From: Rhizobium sp. LC145
GTDB lineage: Bacteria; Pseudomonadota; Alphaproteobacteria; Rhizobiales; Rhizobiaceae
Reading direction: 5' to 3'
DNA length: 64,000 bases
Assembly (NCBI RefSeq): GCF_001005825.1
Contig: NZ_LBHV01000002.1
Location: 310,001 to 374,000 of the forward strand
Part shown: one piece after another, positions 35,824 through 45,171 of the stretch
How positions within the stretch are numbered: position 1 is the stretch's first letter
Layout of the letters: every line of letters starts with the position of its first letter
The notes under the pieces: model-generated
Database searches by the model: none
What the model was told of the DNA's origin: nothing
Seen by the model: the letters and a program-made list of their open reading frames with translations, nothing else
Program-made: the position numbers and the translations under genes

Positions 35824-36735
35824 ATGAACATCAGGCAGCTCGAGGCATTCCACGCGACGATCGAGGCGGGATCGGTAACCCTGGCGGGCGAGAAGCTCGG
35901 GATATCGCAGCCCGCTGTCAGCAAGCTGCTGCGCAGCTTCTCCGAAGCCTGTGGCTTTCAGCTTTTTACGCGCAGCGGCGGACGGCTGGTGCCGACGCTT
36001 GAGGCACGCATGCTGGCGGTCGAGGTGGAGCGCATGTTCTCCGGCACCAAGCGGATAGCGCGGCTAGCCGAAGCCGTTCGCAATCGGGAATGGGGAGAGG
36101 TGACGATTGCCGCGCCGCCGGCGCTTGCCACGCGTTATCTTTCACAGGCGCTCTCACCCTTCCTAAAGGAGCAGCCGGATATCCATTTCACGCTGCAAAG
36201 CCGCACATCTCCGCGGATCGGTGAACTCGTGGCCGCCGGCCAGATCGATATCGGGTTGAGCGTGCTGCCCTTCGATCATCCGAATGTCAGTTCACAGGTC
36301 ATCATGCGTTTCAGCATGGTCTGCGTCCTGCCGGTGAGCCATCCGCTGGCCAAGCGGCAAGTGATCGAGATCGACGATCTACGCAACGTACCCTTCATCT
36401 CGCTCGCCCGCGACGACTGCTCTCTCATGACGATCGATCGCGCCTTCCAGCTCAAGGGCGTGCAGAAGCGCAACCGCATCGAGGTGCCGCTGTCGGAGAC
36501 GGCCTGCAGTCTCGTCGCAAATGGTGTCGGCATTTCCATCGTGCCGCCTTTCGTCGGCCTCGATTATGCCGAGGACCGTCTCGTGCGTAGGACGCTTCTG
36601 CCCGAAACCTTCATGGATGTCTGGCTGTTGACGCCGAGCGGAAGACCGCTGTCGCTGGCTTCCCAGAAGCTCGTGGATTTCATCCGCGCGGCGGTCTCGC
36701 CCTTCGATCAGCGAGTCGGTCGTAAAGCCGGCTGA
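35824..36735 (+). CDS. LysR family regulator of the amine-oxidase operon
   Basis: 303-aa LysR protein of normal length. The HTH spans about residues 2-60 (IRQLEAFHATIEAGSVTLAGEKLGISQPAVSKLLRSF), followed by the effector domain (WGEVTIAAPPALATRYLSQAL, GQIDIGLSVLPFD, NGVGISIVPPFVGLDY). The true start is the ATG at 35824; the open frame upstream is intergenic. It is divergent from the binding-protein/DAO/RidA operon and likely activates it in response to the amine substrate. Confidence 0.88.
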   Translation: MNIRQLEAFHATIEAGSVTLAGEKLGISQPAVSKLLRSFSEACGFQLFTRSGGRLVPTLEARMLAVEVERMFSGTKRIARLAEAVRNREWGEVTIAAPPALATRYLSQALSPFLKEQPDIHFTLQSRTSPRIGELVAAGQIDIGLSVLPFDHPNVSSQVIMRFSMVCVLPVSHPLAKRQVIEIDDLRNVPFISLARDDCSLMTIDRAFQLKGVQKRNRIEVPLSETACSLVANGVGISIVPPFVGLDYAEDRLVRRTLLPETFMDVWLLTPSGRPLSLASQKLVDFIRAAVSPFDQRVGRKAG

Positions 36736-36741
36736 CGGAAC

Positions 36742-37788
36742 TTACGGGTCGCGTACGCGAGTTCCGGCCCTGTCGAAAAGGTGGAAATTGCGTGGCTCGG
36801 CCGTCAGCGTGACCGTCTCGCCGATCCGGATGCTCGAACGTCCGGGTACGCGGAAGATGATGGCATGCCCATCGTGCATGCTGCCGTGGACGTAGCTTTC
36901 GGCACCCACCAGTTCCACCGCAGCGACCTGTACTTCGGCCCGAAACGCGCTGGGAACGGCCGCGCCGGCGATGGTGATATCTTCCGGACGGATGCCGATG
37001 GTCGCGGTCCCGGACGGAAGCCCGGCTTCGGTCGACCAGCCACTGCCCTCGCGAAGCTCCATCAGGTTCATCGAAGGCGAGCCGATGAAAGTGGCGACGA
37101 AGGTGGTCGCGGGCTTCTCATAAAGCTCGATCGGAGTGCCAACCTGCTCGATGCGGCCACCGTTCAGCACCACCAACCGATCGGCAAGCGTCATGGCCTC
37201 CATCTGGTCGTGCGTGACGTAGATCGAGGTGGTTGCGAGCGAGCGTTGCAGCCGGCGGATTTCGACGCGCATCTGAACTCTCAGCTTGGCGTCGAGGTTG
37301 GAAAGCGGTTCGTCGAACAGGAAGGCCGCCGGCTTGCGCACGATCGCCCGGCCCATGGCGACGCGCTGGCGCTGTCCGCCGGAAAGCTGTCGCGGCCTGC
37401 GCTCCAGGAAGGGCTCGATCTCCAGGGCTCGCGCGGCCTCGGTGATGCGCCGATCGATCTCGTCCTTCGGCGTGTTGCGGTTCTTCAGGCCGTAGGCGAG
37501 GTTCTGACGAACCGTCATGTGCGGATAGAGCGCATAGTTCTGAAAGACCATGGCGATATCGCGCTCCGCCGGCTCCAGCCCGTTGATGACCTTGCCGGAA
37601 ATCAGGATGTCGCCGGAAGTGATGCTCTCGAGCCCCGCCACCATGCGAAGCAGCGTGGATTTTCCGCAGCCTGAGGGACCGACGAGAACGATCATCTCGC
37701 CGTCCTCTATGTCGAGCGAGACGCCCTTGATCGCCTCCACGCCGCCCCCATAGACCTTCCGGACATCCTTCAGTTCAATTTCTGCCAT
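36742..37788 (-). CDS. ugpC: sn-glycerol-3-phosphate ABC transporter ATPase
   Basis: 348-aa ATPase with Walker [10 protein letters not shown], signature [14 protein letters not shown], Walker [13 protein letters not shown] and a C-terminal regulatory domain. It is the last gene of the ugpB-ugpA-ugpE-ugpC series; its start overlaps the ugpE stop by one base. ATPases of this type are interchangeable among sugar transporters, so the assignment rests on its ugp partners. Convergent with LysR, 6 bases away. Confidence 0.88.
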   Translation of the reverse strand: MAEIELKDVRKVYGGGVEAIKGVSLDIEDGEMIVLVGPSGCGKSTLLRMVAGLESITSGDILISGKVINGLEPAERDIAMVFQNYALYPHMTVRQNLAYGLKNRNTPKDEIDRRITEAARALEIEPFLERRPRQLSGGQRQRVAMGRAIVRKPAAFLFDEPLSNLDAKLRVQMRVEIRRLQRSLATTSIYVTHDQMEAMTLADRLVVLNGGRIEQVGTPIELYEKPATTFVATFIGSPSMNLMELREGSGWSTEAGLPSGTATIGIRPEDITIAGAAVPSAFRAEVQVAAVELVGAESYVHGSMHDGHAIIFRVPGRSSIRIGETVTLTAEPRNFHLFDRAGTRVRDP

Positions 37789-38636
37789 TACTTTTCGGTC
37801 TCCACCAAACCTTTGACGAACCAGCGCTGCATGAGCACCACGACGATGACGGGGGGAATGATCGCCAGGATCGCTGTGACCATGACGTAGTTCCAGGGCG
37901 TCGAGGCGTCGGTGAAATCCACCATGCGCCGCAAGCCGATGATGATCGTGTTCATCTGGGCCTGGTCGGTGACGAGCAGCGGCCAGAGATATTGTGTCCA
38001 GCCGTAGATGAACAGGATCACGAAGAGCGCCGCGATATTGGTCGTCGAGAGCGGCAGCAGGATATCCCGCATGAAGCGGAACGGGCCGGCATTGTCGATG
38101 CGCGCGGCCTCCACCATCTCGCCGGGGATCGTCAGGAAGAACTGGCGGAACAGGAATGTTGCGGTCGCCGATGCCATGAGCGGTAGAGTAAGCCCTGCAT
38201 AGGTGTTGAGGAGCCCCAGATCGACGATCACCTTGTAGGTGGGCAGGATACGCACTTCGACCGGCAGCATGAGCGTGATGAAGATCATCCAGAAGAAGCC
38301 CATGCGGAAGGGAAAGCGGAAGAAGACGATGGCGAAGGCGGAAAGAAACGAGATGACGATCTTGCCGATCGCGATCGCCAGCGCCACCACGAAGCTGTTG
38401 AACAAAAGCCGCTCCAGACTGACGCCGACCACCCGCTCGACGCCGCCCGACATCGCCTCGCGATAGTTTTCGATAAGATGGCCGCCGGGAAGCAGCGACA
38501 TCGGTGGGCGTATGATCCCGATCGAGGTCGTCGTCGAGGCGATGAAGGTGTAATAGATCGGGAAGGCCACGATGATGATGCCGATGACCAGCATCAGATG
38601 CCCGAAAAGCGTGGCGAGAGGTCGGTTTTCAATCAT
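37788..38636 (-). CDS. ugpE: sn-glycerol-3-phosphate ABC transporter permease
   Basis: 282-aa inner-membrane permease. It has the long UgpE-type periplasmic loop after helix one ([43 protein letters not shown]) and the segments [31 protein letters not shown], and [27 protein letters not shown], all typical of UgpE. The coupling loop is [25 protein letters not shown]. It lies 6 bases after ugpA. Confidence 0.9.
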   Translation of the reverse strand: MIENRPLATLFGHLMLVIGIIIVAFPIYYTFIASTTTSIGIIRPPMSLLPGGHLIENYREAMSGGVERVVGVSLERLLFNSFVVALAIAIGKIVISFLSAFAIVFFRFPFRMGFFWMIFITLMLPVEVRILPTYKVIVDLGLLNTYAGLTLPLMASATATFLFRQFFLTIPGEMVEAARIDNAGPFRFMRDILLPLSTTNIAALFVILFIYGWTQYLWPLLVTDQAQMNTIIIGLRRMVDFTDASTPWNYVMVTAILAIIPPVIVVVLMQRWFVKGLVETEK

Positions 38637-38642
38637 GTTACC

Positions 38643-39524
38643 TCACCCGTAATGCACGCGCCGCTCGACGAAGCGGAACTGGAAAGCTGTCAGCATGATG
38701 ACGATGATCATCAGGATGACGGACTGGGCAGCCGACGAGCCGAGATTGAGGTTCACGAAGCCATCGTTATAGACCTTGTAGACAAGCGTTTCCGTCGCCT
38801 TGGCCGGGCCGCCGCCGGTCACGGCATGGATGATGCCGAACGTATCGAAGAATGCATAGACGGTGTTGACCACCAGCAGGAAGAAGGTGGTCGGCGCAAG
38901 CAGCGGAAAGACGATCGTCCAGAAGCGCCGGCTGCCGCGCGCGCCATCGATCGCCGCAGCTTCAAGCAATGACTTAGGAATCGCCTGCAAGCCAGCGACA
39001 AAGAACAGGAAATTGTAACTGATCTGTTTCCAGGCGGCGGCGAGCACGACGAGCGCCATGGCCTGGTTGCCGTCAAGCAGAGGATCCCAGCCGATGCCGT
39101 TGCGCCTCAGGATATAAGCAAGCGTGCCCATTGCCGGATTGAACATGAAGAGCCACAGCATGCCTGCGACGGCGGGCGCGACCGCGTAAGGGATGATCAT
39201 CATGGTGCGGTAAAATCCACGCCCCCGAACGACGAGATCGGCGGCGGTGGCCAGAAGCAGGGCAAGAGCCATCGAGATGAGCGCCGTCAACAGGCTGAAG
39301 ATGACGGTGACCCGCAAGGAGTGCAGGTAATTGGCGTCCGAGAGGATAGCGCTGAAATTGGCGAACCCGACGAAGGTGCTCTGCAGGCCGAACGGATCCT
39401 CCCGCATGGCGGACTGATAAAGCGCCTGGCTGGCGGGCCAGAAGAAGAAGATCACAGTGAGGATGATCTGCGGCGCGACCAGCAGATAGGGCAGGATCTT
39501 GTTGGGGAAGACGACGCTCTGCAT
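38643..39524 (-). CDS. ugpA: sn-glycerol-3-phosphate ABC transporter permease
   Basis: 293-aa permease. UgpA features are the N-terminal [33 protein letters not shown], the [40 protein letters not shown] stretch, and near the end [28 protein letters not shown]. The coupling loop is [24 protein letters not shown]. Between it and ugpB there is a hairpin. Confidence 0.92.
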   Translation of the reverse strand: MQSVVFPNKILPYLLVAPQIILTVIFFFWPASQALYQSAMREDPFGLQSTFVGFANFSAILSDANYLHSLRVTVIFSLLTALISMALALLLATAADLVVRGRGFYRTMMIIPYAVAPAVAGMLWLFMFNPAMGTLAYILRRNGIGWDPLLDGNQAMALVVLAAAWKQISYNFLFFVAGLQAIPKSLLEAAAIDGARGSRRFWTIVFPLLAPTTFFLLVVNTVYAFFDTFGIIHAVTGGGPAKATETLVYKVYNDGFVNLNLGSSAAQSVILMIIVIMLTAFQFRFVERRVHYG

Positions 39525-39550
39525 CCGGTCTCTTTCGAAGGTAAGGGAAA

Positions 39551-39576
39551 GCCGCCCGCAGGAAAGTGCGGGCGGC
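39551..39576 (-). other. Intercistronic hairpin after ugpB
   Basis: Perfect 10-bp stem GCCGCCCGCA / TGCGGGCGGC with a 6-base loop, 11 bases after the ugpB stop on the minus strand. It is expected to hold ugpB expression above that of the membrane subunits. Confidence 0.5.
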
Positions 39577-39587
39577 CACGGATCATG

Positions 39588-40898
39588 TCAGTTGCCGAGC
39601 GCCTGCTGGATGGCCGCATTGCCGCGCTCGACCGCCTTGTCGAGGGCGGCCTTGGCGTCCTGCTGGCCGGCGAGCATGGCTTCGTACTCCTCGTTCATGA
39701 TGTCGCGGACCTGCGGCAGGTTGATGAGGCGCACGCCCTTGGAATTCTCGGTCGGTGCCTTGCCCATCATCTGCTGGATCGGCGTTTCCCGACCGGGGTT
39801 CTTCTCGTAGAAGCCGGATTTCTTGGTCTCCTCATAGGCAGCCATGGTGACCGGCAGATAGCCGGAAACCTGGTGAAGCCGCGCCTGGATATCGGTCTGC
39901 GAGAGGAAGTTGAAGAACTCCGCGACGCCCTTGTATTCCGCGTCGCTCTTTCCGCCGAAGACCCAAAGGCTCGCCCCGCCGGGGATCGTATTCTGCGGCC
40001 GGCCTTCGCCTTCATAATAGGGGAGCTGGCCGATGCCGTAATTGATGCCGCTCTTGACGACATCGCCAAGCCCGCCGGAAGACTCGGTCAGAATGCCGCA
40101 TTCGCTCGACAAAAAGAGCTGCTTGGCCTCGGACGTGCGCCCGCCGTAGCGGAAGACACCATCCTTGGCGAGATCTGCGATCGTTTGGAAGTGATTCACG
40201 AAGGGTTCGGAATTGAAGGCGAGCTCGACGTCGGTATCGCCCAATCCGTTTTCGTGATTGGCATAGGCGACGTTGTTCCACGCTGCGAAGTTCTCCGTCT
40301 GGATCCAGGTCAGCCAGGTGGAGGTGAAGCCGCAGGGTGCCGCGCCGCTCGTCTTGATCTTGCGCGCCGCTTCAAAGACCTCCGGCCAGGTCTTCGGCGG
40401 GTTGGCGGCATCGAGGCCGGCCTTCTGGAAGATATCCTTGTTGTAATAGAGGATCGGCGACGAGGAATTATAGGGGAAGGACAGCATGGTGCCGTCCGGC
40501 TTCGAGTAGTAGGCGACGATGCCGGCCAAGTATTGCGATTTGTCGAAGGTGTAGCCGCCCTTTTCGAGCACTTCCGCCACGGGCACGATCGCGCCCTGTG
40601 CTCCCATCATGACGCCGGTGCCCACGTCGAAAACCTGGATAATATGCGGCGGCTGTTTGGCGCGAAAGGCGGCGATGCCGGCATTCAGCGTTTCGGGATA
40701 GGTGCCCTTGAAGACGGGCACGATCTTGTATTCGGACTGGCTCTCGTTGAACTCCTTGGAGAGCGTGTCGACCACCTCGTTGTTGGCACCCGTCATGGCG
40801 TGCCACCATTGGATTTCCGTCACCGCCATGGCACTGGACGCCATCAGGAGCGAGGTTGTTGCGGCGATTGCCGATGCGAGAATGACTTTCATGGACAT
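39588..40898 (-). CDS. ugpB: sn-glycerol-3-phosphate-binding periplasmic protein
   Basis: 436-aa periplasmic protein. The signal peptide (about 1-24) ends in SSAMA. The mature chain begins VTEIQWWHAMTGANNEVVDTLSKEFNES. UgpB landmarks include KGTYPETLNAGIAAFRAKQPPHIIQVFDVGTGVMM, FPYNSSSPILYYNKD, TWLTWIQTENFAAWNN and GGASLWVFGG. It binds glycerol-3-phosphate and, in characterised members, its diesters. The ATG at 40898 follows GGGAGGAACA. It is preceded by 76 bases after the phosphatase gene. Confidence 0.92.
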   Translation of the reverse strand: MSMKVILASAIAATTSLLMASSAMAVTEIQWWHAMTGANNEVVDTLSKEFNESQSEYKIVPVFKGTYPETLNAGIAAFRAKQPPHIIQVFDVGTGVMMGAQGAIVPVAEVLEKGGYTFDKSQYLAGIVAYYSKPDGTMLSFPYNSSSPILYYNKDIFQKAGLDAANPPKTWPEVFEAARKIKTSGAAPCGFTSTWLTWIQTENFAAWNNVAYANHENGLGDTDVELAFNSEPFVNHFQTIADLAKDGVFRYGGRTSEAKQLFLSSECGILTESSGGLGDVVKSGINYGIGQLPYYEGEGRPQNTIPGGASLWVFGGKSDAEYKGVAEFFNFLSQTDIQARLHQVSGYLPVTMAAYEETKKSGFYEKNPGRETPIQQMMGKAPTENSKGVRLINLPQVRDIMNEEYEAMLAGQQDAKAALDKAVERGNAAIQQALGN

Positions 40899-40974
40899 TG
40901 TTCCTCCCTTTTCATGAACATGACCGCAGCCTTCGAGACGACGGCATTCCTTCAGTTTCTCCCCGCGGCCGCTC

Positions 40975-41796
40975 TCAGATTCCGGCGAGCCGCTGAAGAT
41001 CGGCGACCGCGCCGGGGCCGGCCGCAAGCACCATGGAACCGGTGGTCAGCCCGTCTCCCTCCACGGGGAAGGGCAGATGCCAGCCGCCGGCTTCCTGCAC
41101 CAGGCAATAGCCGGCCAGGCAATCCCAGGCATGCATATGGGGCTCGTAATAGCCGACCAGCCGGCCGGCGGCGACATAGGCAAGCGTCAGCGCTCCCGAT
41201 CCGATCCGGACGAAATTGCCCCCGCCTTCCAAAAGATCCTTGACCATCTTGCCGACGATGTCGGGCCGGACATGATGGTTGGCGCCGATCCCGGTCACGG
41301 CATTGCGAATGTTTTTCGAAGCGTCGAGTTTCAGCGGCTTGCCGTTCAGCGTCGCGCCGAAGCCGGATGCGCCGGAGTAGAGCTCGTCATAGCAGGGCAC
41401 GTAGATCACCCCGACCACCGGCCTGTTTTCATGAAGGACGGCGATCGACACGCACCAGTTCGGCATGCCGTTGATGAAGGGGCTCGTTCCGTCGATCGGA
41501 TCGACGACCCAAGTATAGCCGGAGCTGCCATGCACCAAGCCGGACTCTTCGCCAAGAAAACCATCCTCTGCCAATATGGCCGCGATCCGGGCGCGGATGA
41601 GGTTTTCGACCTCGCGATCTGCAATGGAAACAAGATCTTGCGGATTGTTCTTCGTCTCAACCACGAGGCTCTCGCGGTTGCGAAAATATTCAAGCGCGAC
41701 CCGTCCCGCCTCAATCGCGATCTCCTGCGCCAGGCGGTGGCGCTTGACGGTGTTTTCGTTTGTATCCTTGACGGACCGTTCGGTGATCTCAAGCAT
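40975..41796 (-). CDS. Inositol-monophosphatase-family phosphatase
   Basis: 273-aa Mg-dependent phosphatase. Family motifs are GEESG (Glu83, Glu84), WVVDPIDGTSPF (Asp99, Asp102, Gly103, Thr104) and HAWDCLAGYCLVQEAGG (Asp225), giving a complete metal site. Members act on inositol-1-phosphate, histidinol phosphate or other small phosphate esters. It sits between the AfuC-like ATPase (4 bases) and ugpB, so it probably dephosphorylates the imported phosphate ester. An expected histidinol phosphatase role is less likely outside a his operon. Confidence 0.87.
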   Translation of the reverse strand: MLEITERSVKDTNENTVKRHRLAQEIAIEAGRVALEYFRNRESLVVETKNNPQDLVSIADREVENLIRARIAAILAEDGFLGEESGLVHGSSGYTWVVDPIDGTSPFINGMPNWCVSIAVLHENRPVVGVIYVPCYDELYSGASGFGATLNGKPLKLDASKNIRNAVTGIGANHHVRPDIVGKMVKDLLEGGGNFVRIGSGALTLAYVAAGRLVGYYEPHMHAWDCLAGYCLVQEAGGWHLPFPVEGDGLTTGSMVLAAGPGAVADLQRLAGI

Positions 41797-41800
41797 GTGC

Positions 41801-42859
41801 TTATTCCGTTATGATCGCGATGCCGCGGTTCCTGAGTCCGATCGCCACCTGCGTGCCCGGCGCGAGCGGCCGCTCCACGGAGTGGTCGACGATGAAAAGC
41901 CTGCCGTCGTCCGTTTCCGCTTCGTATTCGATATGATCGCCGAGATAGGCCGCATGGCTGATGCGGCCGGCGAATGCGGCGCTTTCGGCGGGTTCGACAG
42001 TGATCGAATTGGGGCGCACCGCGAGCTTGCCGCGGCCGGGCCTTGCCCCGCGCGAAGGCACCTTGTGGTTCAAGCCGGCGATGCGGATCGTCGCCTCTGC
42101 GCCATCCACGTCCAGGATCTCGCAGGGCACCACATTGGCCTCGCCGATGAAGTCGGCGATGAAGGCCGAGGCCGGCGCCTCATAGAGATCCCTCGGCCCG
42201 CCTTGCTGTGCGATATTGCCGTCCTTCATCACGACGATGTGGTCGGAGACGGCAAGAGCTTCGTCCTGGTCATGCGTGACGTAGACGGCCGTGAACTGCA
42301 GGCGCTGCTGCAATTCACGGATTTCCGTGCGCACACGGCGGCGCAATCGGGCATCGAGATTGGAGAGCGGCTCGTCCAGTAGAAGGACCTGCGGCTCGAG
42401 CACGAGCGCGCGGGCGACGGCGACGCGCTGCTGCTGACCGCCGGAAAGTTCGGAGGGCAGCCGCCCGCCCATGCCCGCGAGCCCCACCAGTTCCAGGCCA
42501 TGCTCGGCCTTCTGCCTTGCTTGCCTGCGGCCGAGGCCGGAGGATTCCAGCCCATAGGCGACGTTTTCCAGCGAGTTCATGTGTGGGAAAAGGGCATAGG
42601 ATTGGAAGACCATCGAGACATCCCGCTCGTTAGCCGGCAGCATGGTCACGTCCTTGCCGCCGATGAAGATACGGCCGGATGTCGGATGCTCCAGGCCCGC
42701 GAGCATGCGCAGGGTCGTCGTCTTTCCGCAGCCGGAGGGCCCGAGCAGCGTTACCAGCGTGCCGGGTTCCACCGTCAATGAAAGATCGTGAATGGCAGTG
42801 AACGCGCCGAACATCTTGCGGACGTTCTGAAAAACGACGGAGCCGGGCTTCTCGATCAT
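41801..42859 (-). CDS. ABC transporter ATPase, AfuC/FbpC type
   Basis: 352-aa ATPase with Walker A GPSGCGKTT, signature LSGGQQQRVAVARAL, Walker [13 protein letters not shown] and a C-terminal TOBE-type domain (from about residue 245). The FNVRKMFG-like N-terminus (VVFQNVRKMFGAFTAIHDLSL) is of the Fe(III)/hexose-phosphate group. Its ATG overlaps the permease stop (ATGA). It energises the fused permease encoded upstream. Confidence 0.88.
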   Translation of the reverse strand: MIEKPGSVVFQNVRKMFGAFTAIHDLSLTVEPGTLVTLLGPSGCGKTTTLRMLAGLEHPTSGRIFIGGKDVTMLPANERDVSMVFQSYALFPHMNSLENVAYGLESSGLGRRQARQKAEHGLELVGLAGMGGRLPSELSGGQQQRVAVARALVLEPQVLLLDEPLSNLDARLRRRVRTEIRELQQRLQFTAVYVTHDQDEALAVSDHIVVMKDGNIAQQGGPRDLYEAPASAFIADFIGEANVVPCEILDVDGAEATIRIAGLNHKVPSRGARPGRGKLAVRPNSITVEPAESAAFAGRISHAAYLGDHIEYEAETDDGRLFIVDHSVERPLAPGTQVAIGLRNRGIAIITE

Positions 42860-45087
42860 GCGGCTTTCTCCTGCGTGAGTGCGGGCGCGTTGGGGCGGGC
42901 AAGGCCGGCGACGCGGTTCTCGCGCCTCAATCGACGTTCGCCGACCAGAAGCTGGAAGCCGGCTATGACCGCGATCATCACGACGATCAGCATGGAGGAA
43001 TAGGCGATCGCCACCCCGTATTCGCCGTTTTCGACCAGCCCGACAATATAGGAGGTGGCCATGTTGTACTGGGCGCTGACGAGGAAGACGACCGCGCTGA
43101 CCGAGGTGATGGCACGCACGAAGGAATAGACGAGCGCTGCCGTGATGGCTGGCCTGAGCAAGGGCATGATGATCTTTCGGATCGTCCGGAAGCTCGTCGC
43201 CTTGAGGGTCATGGAGGCCTCGTCGAGAGACCGGTCGAGCTGGCTCATCGCCGCGATCCCGCCGCGTACCCCGACCGGCATGTTGCGGAAGACGAAGCAG
43301 GCGACAAGAATGAGCGCCGTGCCCGTCATTTCGAGCGGCGGCAGATTGAAGGCCATGATATAACTGATGCCGATGACCGTTCCTGGAATAGCGAAGCTCA
43401 TCATCAGCGCGAACTCGAAAAGTTCGCGGCCGGCAAAGCGTTGCCTTACGATGATGTAGGCTGTCGCAAGCCCGACCGCCGCCGTCAGCGGTGCTGCGAT
43501 CAGCGCGATCTTCATCGTGGTCCAGAAGGAGTTCCAGGCGACGCCGGTCCATACGAGAGCACCGTCGCGCACTGTCACCGAAAAGGCGCGGGCGTAGTGG
43601 TCGATGGTGAGCGTGTTGTCGAGGCCCCAGGTCTTCACGAACCCGCCGACCAGGATCATGCCGTAGACCACCAGCGTGAAGATCATCCAGGGGATTACCA
43701 CCGCATGGACTGCGACGGAGAGCGGGCGAGGCAGCGCAATATTAGCGCCGCTGTCGCCCTTTCCGGTAACCGTTGCAAAGTTCTTGCCTGCCAGCCAGAG
43801 CCTCTGCGCCAGGAAGGCCGAAAGCGTGAACCCGAGCAGGATCATGGCAAGTACGGCTGCCCGCGCGGGGTCGTTCTGCGATCCGACGACGGCGAAGAAT
43901 ATCTCGGTCGAAAGGACGCCATGGCTGCCGCCGAGCACCAGCGGATTGCCGAAATCGGCCATGCTCTCGATGAAGCCGATCAGGAAGGCATTGGCCAGGC
44001 CCGGCTTCATCAAGGGCAGGGAAACGCGCCAGAAGGTGCGCCAGCGGTTCGCCCTCAGCGTCTGCGAGGCTTCCTCCATGGATGGGCTGACACCTTCCAC
44101 CACCCCGATCAGAACCAGAAAGGAAATCGGCGTGAAGGAAAGCACCTGGGCGATCCAGATGCCGGTGAGGCCGTAGAGCCAGCGGCTCGGTTCGATGCCG
44201 AAGAAGCCGGAAAGCCCCTGGGTGACGATACCCGCGCGCCCGAACAGCAGTGTCAGCGCAAGGCCGATGACGAAGGGCGGCGTGATGATCGGCAGAATGG
44301 TCAGCAGGCGCAGACCCTTCTTGAAGGGAAAGTGCGTGCGGGTGGCGACGAGCGCGAATGCAAGGCCGAGCAGGGTGGAGGCCGACGCCGTCATGATCGC
44401 AAGCCAAAGCGTGCGCCATGCAATACCGCAACGCGTCCCCCCGGCAAGACAATCGAGGCTCCAGATCGACGGGTCGAGGAAATTGCGCGTGAAGCCCGAG
44501 AAGTTCACCGAGCCGTCGAAATCCTGAAAGGCGGCGATAAACATGCTGGCGATCGGATAGAAAACGAACACGGTGACGAGGAAGATCAGAAGCGAGATGG
44601 TCGCGGTGACGAAAGCATCCCCCTTCATGACGCCGCGCTCGGCAAGGCCGAAGGACAGGATCAGCACGAATGTCACCGCCAGAAGGACAGCGCCTGCTCC
44701 CATCGATGGCTGTCCATCCCTCAAAGGTCCGAAGATCGTTTCGCTGATGCTCCAGTTCCATCCCGTCAGGCCGATCGCAAGGCCTTGAAGGGCAAGAAAG
44801 CCGATGCCGACCGCGCCGGCTGAGACGAGCAGCCTGCTGCGCCGTTCGGGATCGGTCACGAAACGCGCCACCGCCGCCAGCACTACTGCAAAGAGGGCCG
44901 CAAGCAGCCACCAGCGGCCTTGCCCGAAGATTTGCGCCACCGCCGGGACCGCGGCGGCATCGGTCAGGAATTCCGCAATCCAGGAAAAGGAGAAAAAGCC
45001 CCGCTCTATCCTATACCACGGCAGCAGGATCATCGCTGCGGCACCGAGAGCCAAAGCGAAATCGAGTCTGCGATTGCGGTTGGACAT
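42856..45087 (-). CDS. Fused ABC transporter permease, AfuB type
   Basis: 743-aa inner-membrane protein formed by two permease halves in one chain. Each half has a coupling motif: EEASQTLRANRWRTFWRVSLPL in the first and LDEASMTLKATSFRTIRKIIMPLL in the second. This double permease is typical of Fe(III)- and AfuB hexose-phosphate-type systems. I prefer the ATG at 45087 (GAGG eight bases ahead); an upstream ATG at 45120 would have its ribosome site buried in the preceding hairpin. Confidence 0.88.
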   Translation of the reverse strand: MSNRNRRLDFALALGAAAMILLPWYRIERGFFSFSWIAEFLTDAAAVPAVAQIFGQGRWWLLAALFAVVLAAVARFVTDPERRSRLLVSAGAVGIGFLALQGLAIGLTGWNWSISETIFGPLRDGQPSMGAGAVLLAVTFVLILSFGLAERGVMKGDAFVTATISLLIFLVTVFVFYPIASMFIAAFQDFDGSVNFSGFTRNFLDPSIWSLDCLAGGTRCGIAWRTLWLAIMTASASTLLGLAFALVATRTHFPFKKGLRLLTILPIITPPFVIGLALTLLFGRAGIVTQGLSGFFGIEPSRWLYGLTGIWIAQVLSFTPISFLVLIGVVEGVSPSMEEASQTLRANRWRTFWRVSLPLMKPGLANAFLIGFIESMADFGNPLVLGGSHGVLSTEIFFAVVGSQNDPARAAVLAMILLGFTLSAFLAQRLWLAGKNFATVTGKGDSGANIALPRPLSVAVHAVVIPWMIFTLVVYGMILVGGFVKTWGLDNTLTIDHYARAFSVTVRDGALVWTGVAWNSFWTTMKIALIAAPLTAAVGLATAYIIVRQRFAGRELFEFALMMSFAIPGTVIGISYIMAFNLPPLEMTGTALILVACFVFRNMPVGVRGGIAAMSQLDRSLDEASMTLKATSFRTIRKIIMPLLRPAITAALVYSFVRAITSVSAVVFLVSAQYNMATSYIVGLVENGEYGVAIAYSSMLIVVMIAVIAGFQLLVGERRLRRENRVAGLARPNAPALTQEKAA

Positions 45088-45127
45088 GGCGGCTGCGACC
45101 TCGACGGAGCTGAATTGCATCAGGTTT

Positions 45128-45155
45128 GCCGGGCCCCTCCGTGGAGGGGCCCGGC
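45128..45155 (-). other. Very strong intercistronic hairpin after the AfuA-like gene
   Basis: Nearly perfect 28-base palindrome: 13-bp arms GCCGGGCCCCTCC and GGAGGGGCCCGGC around GT. It lies 16 bases after the binding-protein stop and before the permease. Such GC-rich hairpins protect the upstream message or cause partial termination. Confidence 0.65.
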
Positions 45156-45171
45156 ACTTACGCTCCCCTCA

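Noticed and set aside
39321-41243. Open frame of 640 codons opposite ugpB
   Set aside because: It lies over ugpB, the end of ugpA and the start of the phosphatase gene, all well recognised. No domain is visible in it.
43441-44823. Long plus-strand frame over the fused permease gene
   Set aside because: A typical shadow frame: the translation is charged and low-complexity, while the minus strand encodes a permease with clear coupling motifs.
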